Positions 24,058-33,116 are shown, numbered from the stretch's first letter. The stretch: 36,148 bases of DNA from Planctomycetota bacterium (GCA_028280485.1 JANQLS010000137.1:1-36148), one strand, 5' to 3'. A program made the numbers and translations. Notes: generated from the letters alone by a model not told the origin.

Positions 24058-24768
24058 TCACGTATTTTCTCGTTGCACCTCCTCCAATCTACGCATGTAC
24101 TCGCCGAACACGGCGTTGATGAGACTGAACGAGGCGAATTGAAAGTACTCGTTCGGTACTTTGAGAATACGCTCCACTCCGGTGAGAGCTTGGCCTTCAC
24201 CGTTACGGGAGAAGCTGTACCACCAGATTTGGTCTCGAGTTTGGTTCTCTGCTGAATCGTAGACTCTTTCGATTTCTACGATGCTTCCGGGGCCTGGGTT
24301 TCCCGCATTAGGAATCTTTCCTCCTCGAGACATATCCAAGGCTGCCGTTCCTCGATCGAGGGGGGAGTCTGAGATATAGAGGCGGGAAAGAAAGGCCACG
24401 GCTGGCTTAGTAATCCATTCGTACTGGGTGATTTCGACGATCAGAATCGCATCGACTCTCAAGAGAGTCGCGAGGTGACGCAGGTCGAGTTCAGATCGAA
24501 GATCTAACTGGCGTTCGATGATCACCGGACTCACTTCCAGTGGGGGAATGACGCGATCGACACCTGGGAATTGAGTGACCTCTCGAGTGAGTAACAAGTC
24601 GAGTTCTGACAAGTTGGTCAATTCTCGAGTGGTGTAAAGCGGTGCGATTGCGACTTTGCGAACTCCTTCGATCGGATTGTCGACGCGATCCAAGTATCGA
24701 GGGGTGAGGCAGCTAGAAAGAAGCATCGGAATGGAAAGGGCGAAGGTGACTTTGAATAAAGTTCTCAT
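24058..24768 (-). CDS. Lipoprotein with TolB-N/CsgG-like domain
   Basis: 236 aa. The N-terminus MLLSSC is a clear lipobox (Cys20), so the mature protein is lipid-anchored in the periplasm or outer membrane. The body starts VRKVAIAPLYTTRE, with LLLTREVTQFPGVDRVIPP and LATLLRVDAILIVEITQY. This pattern fits the alpha/beta domain shared by TolB-N, CsgG and GNA1162-type lipoproteins, in which a family of paralogues computes 'reset' effects at the outer membrane; no specific role is known here. GGAGGTGA precedes the ATG by about seven bases. The start overlaps the stop of the upstream TolB-like gene by ATGA, so the two are coupled and may act together. Confidence 0.78.
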   Translation of the reverse strand: MRTLFKVTFALSIPMLLSSCLTPRYLDRVDNPIEGVRKVAIAPLYTTRELTNLSELDLLLTREVTQFPGVDRVIPPLEVSPVIIERQLDLRSELDLRHLATLLRVDAILIVEITQYEWITKPAVAFLSRLYISDSPLDRGTAALDMSRGGKIPNAGNPGPGSIVEIERVYDSAENQTRDQIWWYSFSRNGEGQALTGVERILKVPNEYFQFASFSLINAVFGEYMRRLEEVQRENT

Positions 24769-25922
24769 AGGTCTTTCACCTCCGGGGGGCTTAAGCTGAG
24801 AAGGTTACGACCTTCGTAGCGATCCGAGGTGAAGTAGATCTTTCCATTGAGTCCCCAAGCAGGAGACCAGTTGGATCCTTCGTGGTGGGTGAGTTGGAAA
24901 TTTCTTCCGGTCTTCAAATCGACGACCATGATGTCTTTTCCAATCGAACTCACTCCATCCCAGTCTTTCATATTTTTAGGATTGTGAACGGTCGTAAAGG
25001 CGATCTGTTCTGCGGTAGGCGACCATGTGGGTTGAATCGCGCCCAAATCATCGAAGGCGATGACTTGGCGAACTTCGCTCCCGTCGGGGCGAACGACCCA
25101 AAGGCCGTACCATCGTTCCCCGCGTTCACTGGGCTTTTGAAAAGCGATCCAATCTCCCGCTGGAGACCATTCAGGGAATAAGCCGGGGCCCAACTCCATG
25201 AGGTCTTGGCGTTCACGGTGTTGAATCCAGAGTGTCCAACCTTGTTTGGGAGTTTTGCGGCAGAAGGCAATTCGCTTTCCGTCGGGACTGAAAGTGGGGT
25301 GCACTTCGTCGTCACGGCTCGAAGTGATCTGCTCGGCAACCCCCGGGCTTTTGAGTGATATCACCCAGATGTCGTAGTTTCCTTCACGATCAGAAGCGAA
25401 GGCCACTTCATCACCTTTGGGAGAAAATTTTGGGTGAATGTCACTGAAATTACCCTGAGTGAGGCTTCGGATAAGGGCGCTGCCCTCTTCCTTCAGCTGA
25501 ATTTTGGGTTTACTGCTGGTGCGCGAACTCGAGTAAAGCAGGCTTTTTCCGTCGGGGGAAACATCAATTCCGGTGTCTTCTCCGATCGATTGAAAGGTGT
25601 GGCGGCGAAGATCTTGGTAGGGTCTCTTGAGGGGCAAGGGGCGGATTGGGTCCTCAGGCTTACCCTCGGCAATTTGAACTGGAGGCTTTTTGCTCTCCAA
25701 TTTCAGGTCTTCACTGTTGTCACCGGCATTAGAATTTTCGTCCGCAGAGATCGTTTCACCCTCGTTCGAATTGGAGGGGGAGTCTGACGGAGGAGGGAGC
25801 ATGGGAAACTTGCAACCCGCCCAGCCGAGAGCTACCGTCAGAAGCCCTAAGGCTGCGTAACGGATCCACTCGCTCTGTGCGAGCTTGGATCTCTCAGTTG
25901 AAAGGGGCGAATTGAGGCTCAA
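24765..25922 (-). CDS. TolB-like beta-propeller (PD40/WD40-like) probable lipoprotein
   Basis: 385 aa from a TTG start with GGAG eight bases upstream. A membrane segment at about residues 21-36 ends in WAGC (Cys37), an imperfect lipobox behind an unusually long N-region. Residues about 38-90 are a Ser/Asn/Glu-rich linker. Six TolB-type blades follow, with repeated FSPDGKRIAF, FSPKGDEVAFASDREGNYDIW and WSPAGDWIAF. In Proteobacteria TolB is a soluble periplasmic partner of Pal; here the propeller looks tethered and is coupled to a TolB-N-like lipoprotein encoded just downstream. It is possible that the two TolB domains are split across separate proteins, which is inference. No tol or pal genes are in view. 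Confidence 0.82.
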   Translation of the reverse strand: MSLNSPLSTERSKLAQSEWIRYAALGLLTVALGWAGCKFPMLPPPSDSPSNSNEGETISADENSNAGDNSEDLKLESKKPPVQIAEGKPEDPIRPLPLKRPYQDLRRHTFQSIGEDTGIDVSPDGKSLLYSSSRTSSKPKIQLKEEGSALIRSLTQGNFSDIHPKFSPKGDEVAFASDREGNYDIWVISLKSPGVAEQITSSRDDEVHPTFSPDGKRIAFCRKTPKQGWTLWIQHRERQDLMELGPGLFPEWSPAGDWIAFQKPSERGERWYGLWVVRPDGSEVRQVIAFDDLGAIQPTWSPTAEQIAFTTVHNPKNMKDWDGVSSIGKDIMVVDLKTGRNFQLTHHEGSNWSPAWGLNGKIYFTSDRYEGRNLLSLSPPEVKDL

Positions 25923-26378
25923 GTTAAGAACTCCAGTAGAGGTTTGTCGAAAACTTTTCCCGGGATACTGACTCGGATTCCCGGATGTTTCTTATGCCTC
26001 TAAACTTCGGCCGTTTTCGGAAGGAACTTTACTCACATTTATGGAAGACTGAGGATCTTCGGAATTACCTGATATCTCAATTAAGTCTTTTTTAAATAAG
26101 GCTTTACGTTTGATTGCGAGCCGGATTCGGCGGATTGTAGGGTCGAAGTAATTCTGCTTATCGGGTCTGAAAGGGGCCCAAAACCCAAGCCAAAGTAGGC
26201 AAATGTTGGTGTGAAATAACGTTGCATCTCGGTCGTAGAGGTTTTTAACGGTTGTTAAGAATTTTGGTGGGGATGTTAGTAACTCTGGGGTAAATGAGGC
26301 GGAATGGGCCCTGGGCGGCGGTTTATAAACAAGGTTTTTAAGGAGTTATTAACGAGTTTTTATCAGCTATCCAAGGGC
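25923..26378. other. Gene-free stretch, AT-rich
   Basis: No credible coding region. It has a CCGGGA/TCCCGG hairpin (about 25961-25986) in the leader of the TolB-like gene and a TTAAC/GTTAA dyad near 26245-26258, plus several A/T runs. The promoter of the minus-strand TolB-like operon should lie here, but no good hexamer pair was found. Confidence 0.5.
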
Positions 26379-28028
26379 TTAGAGGCCTAAGGAAGTGATG
26401 AACCAATTCGCGAATTCACTGCCGTGTTCTTTGAGGGTGAGAACCAGATAAAAGGCTCCTAAGCCCGTGAGAAGGAGAGCTGATAGGCCAGGAGCGTAAC
26501 TGAAGGTGCGTTTCTTTTTAAGCGAGCCGGCTAGCATCATCGTCTTGCCACTGATGAGCAAGGAACCAATCGCGATCAAGACTGTGCCTAAGCCCAAGCT
26601 GAAGACGAGCAACAGTAAGAAAGAAAAGAGGCGTCTTTCAGGATAGAGGAGTCCGAAGGCTAAAACTGAAAGGGCACCCGTACAAGGAACCAAGCCGCCG
26701 ACCATTCCCACCCACAGTAAATTGAGAACATTGGGTTTAGTGGAACTCGAGTTCTCTTCATCGCTGACTTCGGTTGGGGAGCTCGCTGGATCTTCGTTGG
26801 AATGAGAATGATTTGTCATTCGTTCTGGATGCCCCATCCACTCCACTCGCTTAAAGAACAGATAGCCACCGATGAGCACTAAAGTCGTGCTTCCGGCGAT
26901 CCTTAAAAAAACGATGGCATTATCTTGAAAGGCCTTTGCTTCGATCGCTTCTTCCAAAATGATATGAATGATGAGCGCGATCAGGCAAACGCAAAAGGTA
27001 TGGGTCAATGTAGTGATTCCTCCCAGAAGCAAAACATCTCGCATTCTTCCCTTCGTTCCCATCAAGTACGTCGAGACCATCGATTTACCGTGTCCGGGAG
27101 TCAAGGCATGACCTAATCCATAAATAAAGGCTAAGAGAATAAAGCCTAATTGTCCCCAAAAGTTGAGATCATCGCGTTGAATTACATTTGCGAGGAAGGC
27201 ATCCGAAGCTTCTTGCTTTTCTTTCTCCTCAGTCTCAACCGACTCGCTGATGGGAGGAGGCTTTTGAGTCTCAACGTCTGTAGTTTGTGAATTGATTTTA
27301 GTGATAGAGGACTCTTCCGGTTCTGTTTCGTAGGGCTTCGCTTCCGTGATGGACCCATCGATTAAGAGAAACTGAGCCGGATGATCTTTGAGCAAGTTTC
27401 CCTTGGAATAGTCGAATGCCATCTCGAGTTGTGGCCCAAACATCTGGTAGCCCGTGAGTTCGAGGATGGGCTCGGGAAGGATAATGTCGTACGACACTTC
27501 AGGTACGTGACCTGAATAAGGAACGATAAATAAGTGAGTGTTCGTGACGACCTGCTTTAAAACATCGTTTTTAACTTTAAGGAAGATTCGACGCTGTCGA
27601 TCCTTGTCGGTTGCGAAGGGGACTTCTATTTCAAATTCATAGTAAAAATCAAAAGCGAGATCAGCGACTTCCCCTTCGAGTTGAACGTCATAACTTTTAA
27701 CTAATCGGGGTTTAAATTCATGGTCATTCAATGTGAACACTAAACCCGGTTCAATGTGCTTCTTTAGAATGGCATCCCGGTACTTTTTCGCTTCTTTCTC
27801 ATCGATTTTAAAGTCACGATTCTTATCCATCTTCAGCTGGGTTTGTCTCGCGTAATTTGGACCAAAACCTACATCGTAAAGGATATGAATCTTATCTTTC
27901 TTAAAGGTGATGATGATCGCCGTTCCGACGCCCCGGGAGATCGAGTGAGCGAAGGTCGAAGCTGGAGAGGCTAGGAAGCTAATTCCAATTAGAAAGCTAA
28001 AAATGAATGTGCGAAGGATCATAAACAT
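26379..28028 (-). CDS. NicO/RcnA-like metal exporter with EF-hand N-terminal domain
   Basis: 549 aa from the ATG at 28028. A TTG at 28049 has GGAG only two bases before it, too close, so the start is not settled. Numbering below is from that TTG. A signal peptide (about residues 11-34, cut after FAHS or nearby) opens a periplasmic domain of about 230 residues holding a canonical EF-hand loop, DKNRDFKIDEKE (75-86). Then follows a membrane domain of six or so helices with HALTPGHGK (314-322), LTHTFCV, a His-containing loop (HPERMTNHSHSNED) and GGLVPCTGAL (451-460). These are hallmarks of NicO-family nickel/cobalt transporters such as RcnA. Direction and metal are inferred. A promoter is visible upstream. 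Confidence 0.85.
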   Translation of the reverse strand: MFMILRTFIFSFLIGISFLASPASTFAHSISRGVGTAIIITFKKDKIHILYDVGFGPNYARQTQLKMDKNRDFKIDEKEAKKYRDAILKKHIEPGLVFTLNDHEFKPRLVKSYDVQLEGEVADLAFDFYYEFEIEVPFATDKDRQRRIFLKVKNDVLKQVVTNTHLFIVPYSGHVPEVSYDIILPEPILELTGYQMFGPQLEMAFDYSKGNLLKDHPAQFLLIDGSITEAKPYETEPEESSITKINSQTTDVETQKPPPISESVETEEKEKQEASDAFLANVIQRDDLNFWGQLGFILLAFIYGLGHALTPGHGKSMVSTYLMGTKGRMRDVLLLGGITTLTHTFCVCLIALIIHIILEEAIEAKAFQDNAIVFLRIAGSTTLVLIGGYLFFKRVEWMGHPERMTNHSHSNEDPASSPTEVSDEENSSSTKPNVLNLLWVGMVGGLVPCTGALSVLAFGLLYPERRLFSFLLLLVFSLGLGTVLIAIGSLLISGKTMMLAGSLKKKRTFSYAPGLSALLLTGLGAFYLVLTLKEHGSEFANWFITSLGL

Positions 28029-28134
28029 TGAGGATTCTTTTAAACTCAATACTCCTTCTGTGAAGGATTCAGACTGAGGTTAAAAGAATAGCTTGAAGTG
28101 CCCAAAGTTAAAGGTCAAGAGAAACGAAGCTCCT

Positions 28135-28163
28135 ATTATATAGAGTTCGCGTCTCTTTCCCAA
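28135..28163 (-). promoter_or_regulatory. Sigma-70-type promoter of the NicO-like gene
   Basis: On the minus strand TTGGGA (28163-28158; four of six to TTGACA), a 17-nt spacer and a perfect TATAAT (28140-28135). The leader would be about 100 nt. Confidence 0.65.
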
Positions 28164-28196
28164 TCCTTGCTCCTGCTTTCTTTAAACTTCTAGACT

Positions 28197-28817
28197 TCAC
28201 CTCTTTTTGACCGGAAGTCTCAAGATGGTTTTCAGGCGTTCAGGAGGGACTCTTCTCGGATCTGAAAGATAGATTTCGTGATGGATACCATGAAATTCCC
28301 AACCTTCCGAGTGAGCGAATTCACGCATGATTTCGATGGTTTCAGGTTCTTTTTCGTAGGGGCCTACGTGAAGCATCTGACAACAACGACCTTCACTGAG
28401 ATCGAACAACTGGACTTCTTCAGTACCAGTGCCTTTGTTTCGCTTGTGTAGAGTCTCGCGGGACTCCGCCAGATGTTTTTCTTTGATAAAGGTGGGGGTT
28501 CGAATCATCAAGCGCCATCGCCATTCTTCTTTTGGCACCTCGCTAAAATCTAACGAGGATTCTTCGCCCCAGTACTGACCTTCTAACTTACAGACTTTAT
28601 AGTCTTGTTTGCCGGCGAACTTCCACGTCATCTTTGTGGTAAAGGCCATCGAGTATAAAGCGCCGATCTTTTCTTCAAAGACGGGGGACCCTGGTGCGCC
28701 TGAGCCCTCTACCGCTAAATAAGTGGCCTTTTTCATTTGAATGATAAGGGGCTTCTTCTTAGCGGCGTACTCATCTTTATGTTCTTTATAGAGGTCTAAC
28801 TTATCGTCTTGAGGCAT
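28197..28817 (-). CDS. GyrI-like small-molecule-binding protein
   Basis: 206 aa, a stand-alone GyrI-like domain protein (PF06445 type, as in SbmC/YtkR relatives). Strands such as KKATYLAVEGSGAPG and CCQMLHVGPYEKEPETIEIM, then HHEIYLSDPRRVPPERLKTILR, match the effector-binding fold. GyrI-like domains bind small hydrophobic or cationic ligands; some counter gyrase inhibitors and some hydrolyse drug esters. It starts seven nt after the AraC-GyrI regulator on the same strand, so the two are in one unit and probably respond to, or act on, the same compound. A weak GAGAG lies upstream. Confidence 0.88.
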   Translation of the reverse strand: MPQDDKLDLYKEHKDEYAAKKKPLIIQMKKATYLAVEGSGAPGSPVFEEKIGALYSMAFTTKMTWKFAGKQDYKVCKLEGQYWGEESSLDFSEVPKEEWRWRLMIRTPTFIKEKHLAESRETLHKRNKGTGTEEVQLFDLSEGRCCQMLHVGPYEKEPETIEIMREFAHSEGWEFHGIHHEIYLSDPRRVPPERLKTILRLPVKKR

Positions 28818-28824
28818 CGGACTC

Positions 28825-29727
28825 TCACTTTAATGATACTAATGGAACGTGAACGTCGGTGATGAGATCTGCAGGGTCGGTGGATTCGGGATCGTTTAAA
28901 TAGATTTCAAGGCAGGCTTGAGAGCTAGGTTCTCTTCCACTTTGAGGTAGCCAATGACCAAACAAACTGCGATAAGTATCAGTTAGTTTTTCGTAGGGGC
29001 CGAGGTGAGTGGTGACGGCATACTCTGAAGCCGGAATCACTTGAATTTGGATTTCACCTTCGGCTTTAAATTCGGAGTTCACGGTGACGCAGGCGTCGTA
29101 GCGGATTTTATCCTCTGGAGTGATGTCGGGATCATCGTGACAGAGTCCGATGTACTTTGAATCTGCTCCGAGCCAGCCTTGAGAACCTAAATAAGGAAGT
29201 AGCTTGTCCCATGCTACTTGGGCATCATCATAGGGACCTACATTTCTGACAAAGGCGACAGTAAGTTTGGGGATCGATTGAATTTTAACTTCCATTTCAG
29301 GCTCCGGGGTTTCGCTCCAGGGAATGGATTCTTGGGTTAATTTGCCATCGGGTGAATAAAAACTTGAGGCCGATCGCTTCAAGTCTCGATGCTCAGTTCG
29401 AAACTGAGAGGGGGGGAGGCCTAGCTGATTTTTAAAGGCACGAGAAAAAGCTTCGTGAGATTCGTAGCCAGCTTCGAGAGCGAGGTCTAAGATCGTTCGA
29501 TCGGTTGACGTTAACAGAATGGCCGACCGTTCTAAGCGCAGTCTTCGAACGTGTTCTTTCACCGATTCTCCGACCATGGCTTTGAAGATTCGATGGAAAT
29601 GAAACGATGAGAAGTGGGCGACTTCAGCTAATTCATCTAAGGAGAGTTCTTCATTCAAATGGTTTTGAATGTAGATCAGGACTCGTGTGAGTCTGGAGTA
29701 ATAATCTTTCTCGGTGGATGAACGCAT
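28825..29727 (-). CDS. AraC-family regulator with GyrI-like effector domain
   Basis: 300 aa. Residues about 10-110 are an N-terminal AraC/XylS DNA-binding domain with two helix-turn-helix motifs: LSLDELAEVAHFSSFHFHRIFK and ILDLALEAGYESHEAFSRAFK, followed by LGLPPSQFR. Residues about 140-300 form a GyrI-like effector domain (VKIQSIPKLTVAFVRNVGPYDD, then EYAVTTHLGPYEKL). This is the Rob/SoxS-related layout with the DNA-binding part first. It should sense a small molecule and control its own unit, including the GyrI-like gene behind it. No Shine-Dalgarno is visible; the upstream region starts with a REP-like repeat pair. Confidence 0.92.
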   Translation of the reverse strand: MRSSTEKDYYSRLTRVLIYIQNHLNEELSLDELAEVAHFSSFHFHRIFKAMVGESVKEHVRRLRLERSAILLTSTDRTILDLALEAGYESHEAFSRAFKNQLGLPPSQFRTEHRDLKRSASSFYSPDGKLTQESIPWSETPEPEMEVKIQSIPKLTVAFVRNVGPYDDAQVAWDKLLPYLGSQGWLGADSKYIGLCHDDPDITPEDKIRYDACVTVNSEFKAEGEIQIQVIPASEYAVTTHLGPYEKLTDTYRSLFGHWLPQSGREPSSQACLEIYLNDPESTDPADLITDVHVPLVSLK

Positions 29728-29786
29728 ATGTTATCGCTGTTCGGCAGGCTGTAAGTTGGTCGGCACAAAGGCCGGGGCTATTCGTG

Positions 29787-29924
29787 ATCCCTCGCTAAAG
29801 CTTCGGGCTTGGAAGGAGAGGATTGCCTTAAATGCAGAAACTTTGGCCAATGTCATTACTTATTCCAACGGTCGACTAATATTGAAATCACCAGCCCTCC
29901 AAGCCCGAAGCTTTAGCGAGGGAT
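29787..29924. repeat. REP-like inverted repeat pair (27-bp arms, 84-nt spacer)
   Basis: Arms 29787-29813 and 29898-29924 are perfect reverse complements (ATCCCTCGCTAAAGCTTCGG... outward). The spacer is much longer than at 18587-18657 (13 nt), and no coding region is supported in it. The pair lies upstream of the AraC-like gene and downstream of the helicase gene. Confidence 0.93.
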
Positions 29925-30011
29925 ATTGATTGGAATTACCTATTAGGGGTGGACTTTGAATTTAATCGGACTCTGTCAGGACTAACGAATCTAACAGGAC
30001 TATTTTTATCA

Positions 30012-30028
30012 CGGGGGTAATAACCCCG
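30012..30028. terminator. Weak hairpin downstream of the helicase gene
   Basis: CGGGG (30012-30016) and CCCCG (30024-30028) form a short stem in the 200-nt region beyond the pcrA stop. An A/T-rich stretch, not a true T-run, follows on the minus strand. The rest of 29925-30199 holds nothing that I can support. Confidence 0.35.
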
Positions 30029-30199
30029 CTTGATCATTTTTGCTCATTTGAGATTCTCCATCTGCTGCGCCTGATCTGCGCTACCAGCCTGTATTTGATT
30101 CTCAAACGGTGAAGCACCCGACTGCGGTCAAAGACAAACTGGTGCCTTGCCAGGCTTGCATTTGAACCATCTTGGCAATTACTTTAAAGATATCCGACT

Positions 30200-32494
30200 T
30201 TAAATACGTTTGAGCTTCGAATGGCTGACGATGATCGTTTTTCGACCCACGCTTTCAAAGATGATGGTCAGTTTTCTGCGTTGACCTAAGCCACTGGAAT
30301 CGACGATTTCCCCGGGGCCGTAAACTTCGTGACTCACCGTGGAGCCGAGAGGGAATGGATCTTCGTCGACGATGTCATCATCCCAATCATCTAAGCTGAA
30401 GCGTTTGTTTTCAGTCTCTGAAGTTGAGTTAGAGTACTGAGAGTTGCTGGTGACGTTTGGATCAGGATCTATATAATCTTCCCAGGGATCGGAGTTCAAC
30501 ATCCCCAGGCTAGTTTTAGTTTGCTGGTCGAGTTCTAAAAAGCCTTCGTCCTCTTGACTTTCAATTTCTTGAAGAAATTCCGATGGGCGTGAGGGCATGT
30601 CGGAGCCGTAACGCGCTCTCATTTGACAGTGAGTTAAGTAGAGCATCTTTTCAGCTCGCGTTACTCCCACGTAAAAAAGGCGACGTTCTTCATCGATATC
30701 TGAATTGCTGTCAGCGCCACTTCTTATCATGGGTAAGAGACCATCTTCCACTCCCGCCATGATCACGATGGGGAATTCCAACCCTTTCGCTGAATGTAAA
30801 GTCATCAGAGACACTCGGTCTTGATTGGGATCCCAACGATCGACTCCCGTTAGGAGGGCAATCTCCTCTAAAAAGCCACCTAAAGTCGAAGCGTCGCCGG
30901 CTCGTTGATCGTACGCCTTCGCTGCATTTAAGAGTTCACTTACATTTTCTTTTCGGTCTAGGAATCCTTCTGGGTCGAATTCTTCCAGGAAGTTGAGATA
31001 TTTAACTTTCTCGACGACGTGTTCTAAGATTTTAAATGTAGAGTTTTTGTTGGCTTCACTGAACGATTGAATCTCTTTGAAAAGTTCAGAAAAAAGAGCT
31101 ACCTGCTTCTGGGGAGATCCGCTGACGGCTAACTCTCGATACTTAGAGTTTTGAATGACTTCTAAGAGCGGAATCCCTTCTGTAATTGCAGTTCGATTGA
31201 GTTTTTCAATCGTCGCCTTACCGATTCTTCTGCTGGGAGTATTGATGATGCGTTTTAAGTTTTCGCTATCTTTGGGATTGGCGAGGACCCGAATGTAGCC
31301 TAAGAGATCTTTGATTTCTTTTCTTAAATAGAATTCCACCGATCCGATGACGATATAAGGGATGTTCGACAAAACCATCGCGCGTTCCAACTCACGGGAC
31401 AGAGCGTTGATGCGGTAGAAGATAGCGATGGAAGCTGGGCTGTATCCCGAATTGACTAAGCGTGAGACCAGGTCGGCGATCTCTGAAGCTTCTTCCTCTT
31501 GAGATCGGAAGCGATACACCCTCACCGGATCGCCTTGGCCGTTTTGAGTCCAAAGGTTTTTATCGGGGCGATCTTCGTTGTGGATGATGGAAGCGTTAGC
31601 TACTTCGAGAATGGATTGAGTCGAGCGATAGTTCTGCTCCAGTTTAACGACTTGAGCCGTCGGAAAATCTCGTTCGAAAGAAAGAATGTTGGTGATGTCG
31701 GCGCCTCGCCAACTGTAGATCGATTGATCGGGATCGCCCGTTACGCATAAATTCTTATGACCATCCGCTAAGAGGCGACCGATGCGATATTGAACTTGGT
31801 TGGTATCTTGATACTCATCGATGAGGACGTATTGAAATTGTTGGCGGTAGCGTTCGAGAATATCGGGTTGAGTTTTAAAAAGTTTTTCTAAAAGCAGTAA
31901 AAGATCATCGAAATCTAAGGCGTTATTCGCCTCCATCGTTCGTTGGTAGAGACAGAATACCTTACGGACAAACTGATCGAAGAGTTCTAAACCGGGAGGG
32001 AGGGCTTGAGGATCATCGATGCCTTTGTTCTTGAGTCTTGAAATTTCTCCCTGAGCCTGTCGAGCTGAAATTTGGTTCGTAGAAATATCGAGCTCTTTGA
32101 TGCATTCCTTGATGACTGCAAGCGTGTCATCGGTGTCGTAGATGGAAAAGTCGGTGGTGTAGGGCTCCAATCGGTAGATGTGTTTCCGGAGTAACCGAGC
32201 GCTGAAGCTGTGAAAAGTCGAAATCCAGGGGGTTGTCATTCCGAGAAGATTTAAAATCCTCTCCCGCATCTCCCGGGCTGCTTTATTTGTAAAAGTGATC
32301 GCCAGGATCGATTGAGGCGAAACCCCAGTGTGAACGAGGTGGGCTACCCGATGGGTGATGACCCTCGTTTTTCCACTTCCCGGTCCCGCGACAACCAGCA
32401 GGGGGCCATCTCGGTGGAGGACGGCTTGGCGCTGAGCTTCGTTTAAGCCGTCGAGGTCGATCGCAGTGCTTGAGGGCGGTTGATCCTTTGGCAT
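30200..32494 (-). CDS. pcrA: UvrD/PcrA-type superfamily 1 DNA helicase
   Basis: 764 aa from the ATG at 32494; an upstream in-frame start at 32704 would add 70 residues of unusual basic sequence and is unlikely. All helicase motifs are present: Walker A AGPGSGKT, LAITFTNKAAREM, LIDEYQDTN, GDPDQSIYSWRGAD, QNYRST, LMTLHSAKGLEFP and EERRLFYVGVTRAEK. The C-terminus has a Tudor-like module (GSTVSHEVYGPGEIVD, then IIFESVGRKTIIV), which in PcrA/UvrD contacts RNA polymerase. The enzyme unwinds DNA 3'-5' in nucleotide-excision repair, mismatch repair and clearance of stalled complexes. It is divergent from the TPR/alpha-CTD gene and ruvA. UvrD and PcrA cannot be told apart by sequence alone. Confidence 0.93.
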   Translation of the reverse strand: MPKDQPPSSTAIDLDGLNEAQRQAVLHRDGPLLVVAGPGSGKTRVITHRVAHLVHTGVSPQSILAITFTNKAAREMRERILNLLGMTTPWISTFHSFSARLLRKHIYRLEPYTTDFSIYDTDDTLAVIKECIKELDISTNQISARQAQGEISRLKNKGIDDPQALPPGLELFDQFVRKVFCLYQRTMEANNALDFDDLLLLLEKLFKTQPDILERYRQQFQYVLIDEYQDTNQVQYRIGRLLADGHKNLCVTGDPDQSIYSWRGADITNILSFERDFPTAQVVKLEQNYRSTQSILEVANASIIHNEDRPDKNLWTQNGQGDPVRVYRFRSQEEEASEIADLVSRLVNSGYSPASIAIFYRINALSRELERAMVLSNIPYIVIGSVEFYLRKEIKDLLGYIRVLANPKDSENLKRIINTPSRRIGKATIEKLNRTAITEGIPLLEVIQNSKYRELAVSGSPQKQVALFSELFKEIQSFSEANKNSTFKILEHVVEKVKYLNFLEEFDPEGFLDRKENVSELLNAAKAYDQRAGDASTLGGFLEEIALLTGVDRWDPNQDRVSLMTLHSAKGLEFPIVIMAGVEDGLLPMIRSGADSNSDIDEERRLFYVGVTRAEKMLYLTHCQMRARYGSDMPSRPSEFLQEIESQEDEGFLELDQQTKTSLGMLNSDPWEDYIDPDPNVTSNSQYSNSTSETENKRFSLDDWDDDIVDEDPFPLGSTVSHEVYGPGEIVDSSGLGQRRKLTIIFESVGRKTIIVSHSKLKRI

Positions 32495-32840
32495 ATTGTG
32501 CTTTAAGTCGTTTTTATGATTGTGTTTATAGATTGATCGAGTTCGGTGGTAGGGGGCCGATGTGGCGCCTTGGGCTTCTAAAAAATGTAGATCTGGGCGA
32601 GCCTTTAACTCTCCTCTAGGCTTTTTCGAGGGTAAGGATGCTTCAATTTGTGGCCAAACTGAGAGCTTGAAAGGCTTCTTTTTTCCTCCTCTAAGCCAAC
32701 CCAAAACTCACGGATGTATCCTACTCTTCCACCTGAGATTTTTCCAAGTCGTCGACTGAAATTCTCTCAGAATTTGGAGAGAATTTCCCAACCGAGGACC
32801 CCGCTTGGCCTTCCCAGATAAGTGTTGCATTTTCAAAGGG

Positions 32841-32868
32841 TTGACAGCGCTTGAGAGTCCTTTATAGT
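32841..32868 (+). promoter_or_regulatory. Sigma-70-type promoter of the TPR/alpha-CTD gene
   Basis: Perfect TTGACA (32841-32846), 16-nt spacer and TATAGT (32863-32868; five of six). Transcription should start near 32875, giving a leader of about 240 nt that includes an ACGTTT/AAACGT hairpin followed by a short T-run (33037-33062), which could be an attenuator. Confidence 0.75.
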
Positions 32869-33116
32869 AAGCAGATTCTACTCGGCGTACGGACGGGCGT
32901 TTTTATCCCTCCCACTCATTTTGAAGCCTTGAGTTTTCACGATCTTGAATCTTCGTGAAGGTGATGGCTTCCATTCAATTTTGACACCATTGTTAAGATC
33001 GAAGCCTTTTTGGTTGAGGGTGCTGGTTTCCCGTCGACGTTTGTAGAGTTCTAAACGTTTTCTATGAATAGTCTTCCTTTTTGCAAATCTGGCCCACGAA
33101 GCCAGAGGAGGTCATC

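Noticed and set aside
26221..26360. Replication origin or DnaA boxes in the AT-rich gap
   Set aside because: No good match to TTATNCACA and no dnaA or dnaN gene; the A/T runs are unordered.
30047..30230. Minus-strand open frames beyond the pcrA stop that read like protein (FKVIAKMVQMQAWQG in one frame, SPFENQIQAGSADQAQQMEN in another), suggesting a frameshifted gene remnant
   Set aside because: Each open stretch is short, the only in-frame ATG codons are internal with no ribosome site, and the frame runs back into the helicase gene. Joining them needs an assumed frameshift; a BLASTX search would decide.
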